From: Thermoplasmatota archaeon
Lineage (GTDB): Archaea; Thermoplasmatota; JAKEGO01
NCBI GenBank assembly: GCA_028279595.1
Contig: JANQNK010000004.1
Location: forward strand, 124,001 to 188,000
Length of the DNA: 64,000 nt
Reading direction: 5' to 3'
In this document: positions 18,901 to 22,694 of the stretch, piece by piece
Layout of the letters: each line of letters opens with the position of its first letter
How positions within the stretch are numbered: position 1 is the first letter of the stretch
Made by a program: the position numbers and the translations under genes
The notes under the pieces: generated by a model
Databases searched by the model: none
What the model was told of the DNA's origin: nothing
Seen by the model: the letters and a program-made list of their open reading frames with translations, nothing else

Positions 18901-20583
18901 GAGGCGGGTGAATCATATCCGCTCTCCATCTCGCTCATGGATGGCAGCGGATCCACCAATGGGCTCGGGTTCATAATGATCCCCAGGAGCTACGTCCAGA
19001 TAGACGTCCTGTCGGTCGAAGGGGACGTCATGCCTGGTGACACTTCATCCGTGGAGTTCGAGGTCGTCAACAACGGGACCGGGACGGAGAGCATGCTGAT
19101 CAAGTTCACACTACCGGACGGATGGACCGCCGACCATGACGTGTCCATCAGCCTGGATGCCGGAGAGACGGACACCTTCACGGTCGACCTCACACTACTC
19201 ACCGAGGAGGACGGTTCGAACATCGTGCTCTATCTCAACGGGTCCGAGGACAGGAGTTTCGACTTCACCCTCGGGACCCTGACACCGATGCCGTCGGCCG
19301 TCATCCTGTCACTCGACCAGGCGGTCTCGTTCAGGAACGTCAACTTCATCGCGGAGGAGGGGTACGGCGAGAACTGGACCTGGACGTTCGGCGACGGCAG
19401 CGTCGTGGAGGGCATGGAGATAAGTCACGCCTTCGGAAGACCTGGCGAGTACATGGTCACACTGACGGTCACGAACTCCGTCGGAGTGGACCGGGCCTAC
19501 AAGAACGTCACGATTACCAACCTCGTTCCCGAGGTGAGGATAGGGCCGGTCTCGGATGCCGAGTCAGGCTCGGTGGTCCAGATAACGGCGGCGGGAACCG
19601 TGGACAGAGACGGGACCATCGTCTCGTACACCTGGACGTTCAGCGACGGCGGTTCGGCCTCCGGAGCGGTGGTCAGCCACAAGTTCTCGACGACGGGGAT
19701 CAATGTGATCACCCTCAACGTCACCGACGAGCTCGGCGGCACGAACTGGACCACCTACAGTTTCAATGTGACATCCAAGGACGATGGTTCGGCGCTCGGA
19801 GACCTGGCAACGAAGATCGGTCTCGTCGTCGGGATCCTCATAATACTGATACTGATAATACTCGTTCTGATCGGGAAGATCGGACTGAAGAGGAAGGCCG
19901 CACCGGTGAAGCAGGAGCCCGTAGAGAAGAAGCCGCCTGCGAAGAAGCCCCGTGCGGGCGAGGGTCCACCGAAGAAGAAGGCGTCCCGTGGACCGCCCGT
20001 TGCCGGAGCTCCGGTCAAGCGGAAGGTCAGGAAGCCGGTTCCCGAGAAGGGGACGCCCCAGGATGAGGAGGCCTTCGCCGAGGTCCCGCCACCGGAAGAG
20101 GCCCCTCCGGCGGATGAAGTGCCCGAGACACCTCCGGAGGACGAGAAGCCATCCGCCTTCGTTCCAATGGGAAAGAAGGAGAAACCGGTCCTTCCGACAG
20201 GGCCAGCCGAGGAGGAGACCCCGGCCCCGGTGGAAGAAAGGGCGAGCGCGTTCACCACGAAGGACGCCCGGAAGAAACCCGTTCTCCCGACGGCGGTGGA
20301 TGAGCCGCCAGCACCTGAGGAGGCTCCGACACCGCCTCCCGCGGAGGAGCCCCCAGCGTGGGAGCCGCCCACGCCAGCTCCTGAGCCACCTGTGATGGAG
20401 CCGGAACCTGCTCCGGTCGCACCGGCACCGATCGTGGAGGAGCCACCAGTCGAAGAGACCACCCCGCCCATGGACGAACCTCCTGAGGAGGAGAAGGTGG
20501 ACGAGGGCGAGATCTCACAGCAGCTCGACGACCTCGAAGCCCTTATGAAGAAGCTCGACGGTTACACCGAGGAAGAGGAGTGA
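3940..20583 (+). CDS. Giant surface protein, in-frame fusion of two paralogous FG-GAP/CARDB/PKD membrane proteins
   Basis: About 5547 residues without an internal stop. A signal peptide (about 1-26, ending PVSA) leads into FG-GAP integrin-like repeats (27-170 and 540-680, with DMNDDNVTDLIVG). A PA14-like domain lies at 176-292. A carboxypeptidase-regulatory-like domain (about 1187-1257), CARDB (about 1306-1382), NEW3-type domains (1740-2180) and a propeller-like block (2180-2465) follow. Two PKD-like domains (to about 2820) precede a membrane helix (2827-2849). A Lys/Pro-rich tail follows, containing a small folded segment (2862-2950). At about 3020-3041 a second signal-peptide-like segment starts a second unit with the same order, lacking PA14 and ending in a membrane helix near 5286-5310 and a Pro/Glu tail. 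The ATG at 3940 has a GGTGA ribosome site; an earlier TTG at 3907 abuts the TATA box. Probably a receptor or adhesin; ligand unknown. Confidence 0.85.
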   Translation: MTKHIAVGIIAVVSLAMLVFCTPVSADFGDDILFAEIGGETGPDMIVADAEAGTGGEVYILLDPDEGNLTVSDADITLTGAAGSMFGSGVSFTDMNDDNVTDLIVGAPMADNGNGTVYLFLGPIANGSYQNANITLDAPEDTLGFGASVQASEINGDTRPDIAIASIYQPGGNGLVGSYYDDIDLSELMYVQVDDDIDFNWGLGAPTNLSADTFSIRWTGLLYCEETGEHTFWVDADDAIRVYIDGDMVIDAWGGAPNASEGVYLLEGYHDIKVEYADDTLDAYVNLNWTTAYSSGPVPTANLVPSLSSPLFIVNGKTNLSNLEVSDILVGEVMGSTFGSEMIDSDEGLVVGSWSTGHVFIHDADTAGDTETYYAYPQYKGSGDETGEPVSDLWGDDNNYYEVERGNSEDDLEIDTFYIYQLPAIARQYGEIAGVNLLVRWSTDQYYIWQGNGDMNYVQFAIEGDAYEDLVQPTRTTTEATITGNLYNKGVDTYGEIEDLNIHFNNGDVGSSADSVYFEFILVEIEVSLPVMDEYVDGPASFGMSLASYGDDLYVGAPYAGPMTNDHELVGMSGGGSAYSFDMTSLPDAAAEAGGILFGTPGSEFGSSLATADGMLAIGAPEAFLADDTGAVFLAEDMDLSGSGLCPYGSGNAGTVVAMNGTLLAAGNPETDTIHLIDITDAPTMEVDRSDSVHVPTSEQYTIDISSTGVLAITSYTIPAWDSDFNGTDWIRMSAGDLDMDVDINTAPGHDTPVSIVGRSLDGLTCGLDVIWFRTMEDSFSVDDLHIVRADGKAFASPEGGVAGEVSTVRPFVRYSGPGTTATDVEISTGGSYLNRTVPLPSDLMVLGDNLTVSSYGTEAWRATDQMGSSYTTISLTESHYSWRVIVNGSYLLQRSGSVGLRFYTPVALTFDQVSIARASGDDRNIFDETLTEVSFGGMPYYRAAAGEVFVSDWTDFSIDPDGIYAVSFHTQTNSTNELTYFYGSGIGETYYRTGDYRSDPDWSDNAPSSSAFSAYLISVQSETLPSVSGIVSIPWYSPVGWNSIGWTATTPGGSSVRGSIRTADDVGGMPANWSAWRGPSGEDPYLAPSAMTETSSWIQYRAELVTSDGMAPILHSFYLGTTQGDAVQDEWTTIWDPTWGTGDITGIEMQYRLDSLWTGSVGYHNITVGLGGETGTFMVEMESNAPNGVVTISGRTEDIQAYALTGAAISLSNLRTGSMLNTTSDGSGDYSLDLSSLPGGYIDGEAFIINATHMGSFGTEAFTIYSEDGDRTIDIALELEGLEIFVDLQDTPYGQRFIRMNRESDGAETDTPVEGEDTLLSARIGNRGQLDAKNVTLGFFDNGTIIGAEQKLNITSGDVVEIQQWWTPTPGWTNLSVKAWGMWNTEHYFWADLWDSPIDWGGAVDFTTEAYNTPDDLNTWWIDGADPNSSMDGWDWLPFAYGSTDEDYTWLGEPSGEADYVEAGQIEIRIGRYSGWGNSGMDGESSGAFGTQFYIEPDAFAEWTGGKAILRFVWDWDQWSGTEERCSLLGRIRTRNDTLWLGSDVSTAYYPNSSAAIYGKNEDENTNQDFWDQNFVQDVTSIFNQSGHYYLDLGAWVDDTSRKGEGASASFDDISLEFVREVTDQFPDNDEGWMNVTVLPNQPVTPFNASVQFIDNYNLTGLRVNFTSYTTSGSWSLDDRANGTGHYDIGIPAINYTEADMLNIVVDDVLDGVRFLGSYQTVLYSYESPASIVIPLFSYGFSMTPVSTHAVLSPGDSFNYSLMVMSDSNVGVDIYLNVTGLPAGWDVVLSGSNVNKSGGQYTVWVPAYGSVTVTVFLELDEDPLSSLPGNYSWSVDGGAWFGKDSITMLSDVIPVYTFEISDIDVETIVPGGTVFYNVTVLSTGNVDNIIDFNLTAPDNWTVHIPNTALPLAASTSENIVFYITAPDWPGKNMTQGTDYNLTLDGASRHSADADMKAVDLEIGSIHDIRLEGDDMECEPGIPVFYPINITNHGNVRETVTLMLEWNATIGNVSTPTPIVLDPGEWYILDIVFTPSPDYNVSTADRVLEINASYGSALLNARFTVERVYDLHFIVPDTIDTVIGQETEFEVTIENRGNGDATYKIGVSNGIPSTPFMELVTWDPRTLGVKMTPDTEGWSNVTLSLILDSETIGQIAVPIKASRGYIDFVMGDSEVVINDVDAYDISPSTMDMAYISAGNAYYLPANGTAVDLGATNATDIAITNLGSAFIALAKPDAVMVHEVSGNAPYNIVETWNMSVGGTMVEMDSSTYTTDGNAVYLVWIAPGGVKFRSLSNWQSKDWNTVANIYSGTATAIDLVASGSRINIAWGASNGVHYERVSYLGSEDIAPVRVANVAPPTSVALSNPMDLHLAWASNGVVSYATYNGSWSSATRLREGFEVAGAVAGDITSFAISEDFVSVVHPPQGFWQASERGDPSSPTIVWDDGMYVYYLDGDLHVNEIGLPFLMDWGEEAEIDVTLYNRGSRNMDVSPTASVHEDWTADIGSDPVPKGGTGMITLEVKAPYTISSEDSTDVVISLDGIEMVRIPARALGGEVHEVSVEGDLAATPGETLETTLTFTNTGNSHENITIELIVPEGWEMVLDSDSLSIPAGGTGAVGVTVTAPIDTIAQDDLSVNLTFAGTTTVVMAPVAVAPMAPHIGSVNVTTGLSGDMIWMNATVFRALSVEWFLPNGTELSGTEVVGAFDIPGTAVVQLVATNEAGVESTFVNVTIGNRLPTGVDFATGKLKAGESIMLEANGTDPEGTLLTFTWTIEGEEYVGTSVDYRFEEKGTYKVLLTAVDEHGGATEVSHNVVVTGGEEDGVAGMDMIDLMLIISLILLILILLLLLVKKRKAPVAEKALKDESMFEMVHRLWPQYVDTVRDLDPKVADILEQAKLLNYDETTNVLTLGLAEGEDFKKAVMPEVLEVMERGFHDLHGTRVFLFIESGMGAAPKEESGPTLTLVKDEPPKKGGAAEPGAVKKGPRKRKAKRPQAKNGPQQEGGAKDAPKKKVARPKKKGPKGPFCLVLMVLMIGLLGVASGEQLTLADVDLDGADDVAVGFPDDDSIGYATGPLSRGEVALTTVEGQAGSGYGYALASTNGTLAVMAHSNASTVVYLYDAFGTWDSFDSNISTISPSGVNSLAVGDYDGDDEVDIAVASSAGTVRVYFGPEYSSTMTIDVPASGDIALVLEDIDGSGEDELVVGVPSIGIVLIFEGGVDYQTQLIAPDLEDMESGINLTWEDDGLMLARLGEIENGDGSDGMVGWWTTDNRDGNENGLIRLLDGDIGSWKVSPDSGAPTVGFGSNRDTMVQDGENKAYSGTLCSPSFEIPDNVEYLHLWYRYVLASFDRWEGVYVDIYNDVNNNKLLSVHQRRFGDNGNWRTYEESKIIEVSSFQGYTVYFGGELDGDDGRDSALITMDDIYFSDEEGNIARKDTGHYVSYPQTVGFNITSVVPIWDADLNGEEIEIRARASSSVPWTSIEPLENSVLNELSVAGTAFEYNITLRSDNIGISPVLRSLTFELMSAPGAVIKGKANTGFGSTLKVSVDHDTLVVGSPTYFTKGSAFGYDLPSIGDSLTLANTTFTVETNELDAGLGTGVALADLTGDGMAEVLVSAPMARFKADDGGAVYGFSQASGDLTIKESEVQYAGDGGLGTAMASCWDRIAVLEGETVSIIEGWHALRFITTDANSFPDNSISIPISIENLFDAEQIDLGLILPGNWTGHFEDGGTVTSVSVGAGTTKNLTLVVDIPETASDDDFEVSLIGIGADGIAYNVSTLTVDVFIPDIYPNYLFMLRGDGWNATDNSRHLIAGEVANITVEFYTISDSPLPEITITFFEEYNTGSSWDYSVIDNFTVQPVPGESTWLSTDWTPFTDGEFYIGAMIDSLETVLETDEDNEIKYKRDILDDIPESVYTISGKVFDTDNTTVNASITVSGPRGYMDSFTSSDSGDYSTVIDNSSYFEGEVFWINATLSGPPGSASESIALYSEDVGSEIDLDLHFDGVDVALEEFDDATGTVDISILRYGDGMADDTVVAGLPVTLEIEVKNRGTDDVSVDASFWTNTSIGSVVRTVDALSADRINISWTPASAGTYDLYVQLNASGDIYSANDMGSRLSVVCIPRTPSMDIWINGTVFDTEGDPLSGVQVPVENLGSSWMNSSIITNGTGWFSTLINMSSYLEGDRIDINVSHSGNWGNTTIHLFSYDGDHDVTLLLRRYGVGLTGDASAKVMPWDMAMYQLNLSSGANFNDTFTVRASGVPSGWDHYFLYGNGSMVSPFSWGLDPDGSIELYLVMWTETDPWLVLPDTYAVTVRAFMDSHPTTSVDLMVSLEVLPTYNFTLTGVNTSWSVAPNGTVMFEYDLTNWANGNVSVLVTAFSDEPDVGLVYPSSISLGYGDTETLFIEATAPPLSSDIEAGSEIEITLKVAALNDSKMDRWATPVMTVEGIVALEWSGTMAEEAVPGDEAVYELVLTNVGNADFSGNVSIGGADFYTWVYPDGVDLGPGDSETFTIFAEADFEDIGGDSLPAGTMLDFNVTVGNVTADLTLTSLSKHSITISSDATDTWAHHTDAQTFEVVIRNKGNVPEDVIMYMAGENTSWVSLAMDDFTLGINEVLKFNLTIDPDGPGVCDIAIYGSSDDAVSNSLNVFVTFDDRTDQVLVYSPAFMITDDAEEFDSCGDAVVWRSSGGIHVDDGTGAISLGDGSLPTVGTYGDLVGVSWFEDGSVMFATSAGDYATQEVSDLTPVRLEVSPGPVRAVAIDTGSAIKVLTFSGGNWTQAHYPHGDFALIPHGDELYLLHINSTNASIRTLPDGDVVEELDLDEVHQVLVDDAIGILGEYEGAGVLIWGEPGDWTTTKGPVWGEALISTGQCPIAVGYTTGEMVLKSDCGRFTMPMRPTWPLAMMDGGYLPPVPTSDLGGGDAVYYISGDSLYMMPLDMIVRPDETGETFEVFVYGNAEGLTPIIDGMASIVSSDVNTTTGIVSVTIVSDPVEAGESYPLSISLMDGSGSTNGLGFIMIPRSYVQIDVLSVEGDVMPGDTSSVEFEVVNNGTGTESMLIKFTLPDGWTADHDVSISLDAGETDTFTVDLTLLTEEDGSNIVLYLNGSEDRSFDFTLGTLTPMPSAVILSLDQAVSFRNVNFIAEEGYGENWTWTFGDGSVVEGMEISHAFGRPGEYMVTLTVTNSVGVDRAYKNVTITNLVPEVRIGPVSDAESGSVVQITAAGTVDRDGTIVSYTWTFSDGGSASGAVVSHKFSTTGINVITLNVTDELGGTNWTTYSFNVTSKDDGSALGDLATKIGLVVGILIILILIILVLIGKIGLKRKAAPVKQEPVEKKPPAKKPRAGEGPPKKKASRGPPVAGAPVKRKVRKPVPEKGTPQDEEAFAEVPPPEEAPPADEVPETPPEDEKPSAFVPMGKKEKPVLPTGPAEEETPAPVEERASAFTTKDARKKPVLPTAVDEPPAPEEAPTPPPAEEPPAWEPPTPAPEPPVMEPEPAPVAPAPIVEEPPVEETTPPMDEPPEEEKVDEGEISQQLDDLEALMKKLDGYTEEEE
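12970..13065 (+). other. Junction between the two halves of the giant protein
   Basis: Here the tail of the first unit, ending in the basic run KKKVARPKKKGPKGP, passes directly into FCLVLMVLMIGLLGVASG-EQ. That has the charge, hydrophobic core and small-residue end of a signal peptide. A candidate internal start ATG is at 13021, but no clear ribosome site or TATA-like box precedes it. Either the protein is a fusion, possibly cut by signal peptidase, or an ancestral stop codon has been lost. Confidence 0.6.
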
Positions 20584-21920
20584 ACTTGAGGCCGGAAACC
20601 GCCTTCGCGGGCAGGCTGCTCATGGACGGAGAGTTGGTCAGCGGAGCGGTCGAGGTCACCGACGGGCGGATCACGGACATCGTGAAGACCTCCGACGCCG
20701 AGGACGTCCTCGACTTCGGGGACGCGCTCGTCCTACCGGGCGGCGTCGACATGCACGTCCATTTCAGGGACCCGGGTTACACACACAAGGAGGATTTCCT
20801 TACAGGGAGTTCGGCAGCCGTCTTTGGCGGAACTACAACTGTGGTTGACATGCCGAACACCATACCGTTCATCGCGGACAGGACGACCTTCGTCGAGAAG
20901 GCGGGAGCGATGGCCGACTCCTGGGTCGACTTCGGGCTCGCGTCCGCGTTGGCAGCGGGAAGGGACCCGGTGGCGATGGCGGACCTGGCGGTATGCTACA
21001 AGCTCTTCATGGCCTCCACGACAGGTGTCGAGGGCGGCGACTACGAGGAATCCTTGCACAGGGCGGTGGGCGTCGCGAAGCCCATTGTGGTGCACGCTGA
21101 AGACCCTGGACAGTTCAGGGCTTCCCCCGGGGTCGACCTGGAGGACCATTCGCGTGCGCGGCCTTTCATCGCCGAGGTCGAGGGGATACGGCGGATCTAC
21201 TCGCTGGCTTCCCATCAGATACCGGCTCCGAGCGTGCATCCCGCCCAGGGAGAGAACCATCCCAACTTCTGGATCCACATCGCGCATCTCACGTCCGCGG
21301 AGGGAGCCGACGTCGTGAGAGGGTTGAGACCGGCGGGTTTCACCGCCGAGGTCACGCCCCACCATCTGTTCCTCGATTCGTCCATGGAGCTCGGGACTTT
21401 GGGAAAGGTCAACCCCCCTCTGAGGACGGTCAACGACCGATCCGCCCTCTGGAGGGCTCTCGGTGATGGAACTATCGATGCGGTCGCATCCGATCACGCG
21501 CCACATCTCCCCGAGGAGAAGGACACGGATTTCGCCGATGCCCCGGCGGGTATCCCCGGGGTGGAGACATTGTATCCTCTGATGCTCCATTCCGTCAAAA
21601 GGGACATGCTCCCATTGAACCGTGTCGTCGATGCCGTCGCCACCAGACCGGCAGAGATCCTCGGGATCCCGAAGGGAAAGGTCGAGGTCGGTTACGATGC
21701 GGACCTCGCGATCTTCGATTCCAGCAACGTCACCGAGATCAAGGGGGAGGATCTCCATTCAAGGTGCGGATGGACGCCGTTCGATGGCATGGAGGCGATA
21801 TTCCCGGTCGCGACCGTGGTCTGCGGCAGGATGCACCAACGCGACGGAGCACTGTTCGGGGATCCGGAGGGCAAGATGCTGATACAGCCGCAGCATAGCC
21901 GGACCATGAACGGAGGATAG
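20580..21920 (+). CDS. pyrC: Dihydroorotase
   Basis: A 446-residue amidohydrolase that closes carbamoyl-aspartate to dihydroorotate, the third step of pyrimidine synthesis. All parts of the two-metal site are visible: DMHVHFRDPG near residue 57, the carbamylated Lys in CYKLFMAST near 140, His in VVHAED near 171, His in HIAHLTS near 234, and the catalytic Asp in ASDHAPH near 306. The GTG start overlaps the stop of the giant gene by 4 bases (GTGA); a TTG at 20586 is an alternative. This implies translational coupling with a surface protein, an odd pairing. No other pyrimidine genes are in the window. Class I long-form members are about 430-450 residues, so the length is normal. Confidence 0.93.
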   Translation: MNLRPETAFAGRLLMDGELVSGAVEVTDGRITDIVKTSDAEDVLDFGDALVLPGGVDMHVHFRDPGYTHKEDFLTGSSAAVFGGTTTVVDMPNTIPFIADRTTFVEKAGAMADSWVDFGLASALAAGRDPVAMADLAVCYKLFMASTTGVEGGDYEESLHRAVGVAKPIVVHAEDPGQFRASPGVDLEDHSRARPFIAEVEGIRRIYSLASHQIPAPSVHPAQGENHPNFWIHIAHLTSAEGADVVRGLRPAGFTAEVTPHHLFLDSSMELGTLGKVNPPLRTVNDRSALWRALGDGTIDAVASDHAPHLPEEKDTDFADAPAGIPGVETLYPLMLHSVKRDMLPLNRVVDAVATRPAEILGIPKGKVEVGYDADLAIFDSSNVTEIKGEDLHSRCGWTPFDGMEAIFPVATVVCGRMHQRDGALFGDPEGKMLIQPQHSRTMNGG

Positions 21921-21941
21921 GATATCTCCGAATCCACAACG

Positions 21942-22106
21942 CTTAAGAACAGGATTTCATTAGTGGTCCCACGCGGGCCTGTAGCTCAGCACGGCAGAGC
22001 AGATCGGCCGGCCTTTTTCAGAAAAAGGGGCGGCGAAAAAGGGACCGTTCTTCAACTCTTGATCCCGCATACCGAACGGGCCAGAACGGCAGTATGTTGC
22101 AAAACT
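21942..22106 (+). pseudogene. Decayed tRNA-Lys copy with intact 5' half (array unit A)
   Basis: From CTTAAGAAC at 21942 to about 22007 this unit repeats the promoter and first ~32 bases of the tRNA-Lys gene that lies 165 bases downstream; the tRNA-like 5' end is at 21975. After the D-arm the match stops where the anticodon arm should be. It is replaced by a 7-bp perfect hairpin (22012-22028), and only CCGTTC at the expected 3' end (about 22045-22050) still matches. It cannot fold as a tRNA. Confidence 0.75.
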
Positions 22107-22139
22107 CTTAAGAACGGGATGTTATTAGTGGTCCCACGC

Positions 22140-22213
22140 GGGCCTGTAGCTCAGCACGGCAGAGCGATCGGCTCTTAACCGATCGGTCGGGGGTTCGAAT
22201 CCCTCCAGGCCCG
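22140..22213 (+). tRNA. tRNA-Lys(CTT)
   Basis: This 74-base gene folds into a full cloverleaf. The acceptor stem is GGGCCTG/CAGGCCC with discriminator G at 22213. The D-arm is GCTC...GAGC. The anticodon stem is ATCGG/CCGAT around the loop CTCTTAA, so the anticodon is CTT, for lysine. The T-arm is GGGGG-TTCGAAT-CCCTC with one G-T pair. No intron is present and CCA is not encoded. A TATA-like CTTAAGAAC begins 33 bases upstream at 22107. Flanking units are decayed copies. Confidence 0.96.
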
Positions 22214-22368
22214 TTCATTTCTTAGTGATTTCCAATTGGAGAACGGGCCATAGGAAGCGAACCCCGGAACGGGCGGGGTTGTTCGGAAATATGATGGAAT
22301 TATCTTTATAGAATATTTCCGAACGAGGATGAACCGAAGGATCATCCGTTCGAATCCCTCCAGGCCCG
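22214..22368 (+). repeat. Array unit C: diverged tRNA-Lys unit with intact 3' end
   Basis: The last 21 bases (22348-22368) are identical to the T-loop and acceptor end of the tRNA-Lys gene (22193-22213). Counted back from that end, GAACGGG at the promoter position also matches, giving a unit of the same length (about 109 against 110 bases). The middle is replaced by a perfect 12-bp inverted repeat, GTTCGGAAATAT at 22281-22292 and its complement at 22313-22324. The T-stem no longer pairs, so it is not a functional tRNA. An AACCCC...GGGGTT hairpin lies at 22260-22280. Confidence 0.7.
22281..22324. repeat. Perfect 12-bp inverted repeat with 20-base loop
   Basis: Arms GTTCGGAAATAT (22281-22292) and ATATTTCCGAAC (22313-22324) are exact complements. 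The AT-rich loop contains a TATA-like TCTTTATAG. It may be a miniature-element remnant, an operator or an RNA hairpin. Confidence 0.7.
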
Positions 22369-22518
22369 TTTTTCATTATTCAATGTTAGGAGGGCCTGGA
22401 GAGGATGGGAACCCCTTGGTCAAACGGGGTTGTTTGTACCGATCGAATGTGGAATCCAATACAGGCACAAACCCGGATGATGCGAAGCATCATCACGGCG
22501 GATCCCTCCAGGCCCGTT
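22369..22518 (+). repeat. Array unit D: further decayed tRNA-like unit
   Basis: The unit ends with 15 bases (22502-22516) identical to the acceptor end of the tRNA-Lys. It again carries AACCCC...GGGGTT (22410-22431), 150 bases after the same hairpin in unit C. A perfect 8-bp hairpin GATGATGC-GAA-GCATCATC lies just before the tRNA-like end. GGGCCTGGAG at 22392-22401 is the exact complement of the acceptor end of unit C (22358-22367), so the two units could pair. Confidence 0.6.
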
Positions 22519-22694
22519 CCCGATGCCGATCCAATTCGTCGTATGACGATTTGTTAACACAAACTGCGTAAATATTATGATTATATGCAGAAAAATTAAC
22601 TTTTAAGTCGAAATAAAAATCATTACAGTAGTAAGTAAGGTATTAATACAACGTCCATCGCTTTCTCTGAATAGGACACGTGCAGGTGAACAGC
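22519..22694 (+). promoter_or_regulatory. AT-rich promoter region of the beta-helix surface gene
   Basis: An AT-rich stretch without a reading frame of note. TATTAATAC at 22641-22649 is the best-placed TATA-like box, giving a start near 22670. GGTGA at 22685-22689 is the ribosome site for the ATG at 22695. Confidence 0.5.

Noticed and set aside
21975..22047. A second functional tRNA-Lys at the first array unit
   Set aside because: Only the 5' half matches; the anticodon arm and T-arm cannot form.
22331..22368. Split-tRNA arrangement: 5' half in unit A and 3' half in unit C
   Set aside because: The 3' fragment has lost T-stem pairing and the 5' fragment lacks the anticodon strand, while an intact tRNA-Lys lies between; decay or reuse is more likely.
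21942..22518. CRISPR array
   Set aside because: The repeat units are about 150 bp, diverge strongly, contain tRNA sequence and are not separated by unique spacers of constant length; no cas genes are present.
22329..22571. An 80-codon frame in the tRNA-like array
   Set aside because: It crosses two tRNA-end fragments and hairpins and has no ribosome site or family; the tRNA-like repeat explains the sequence better.
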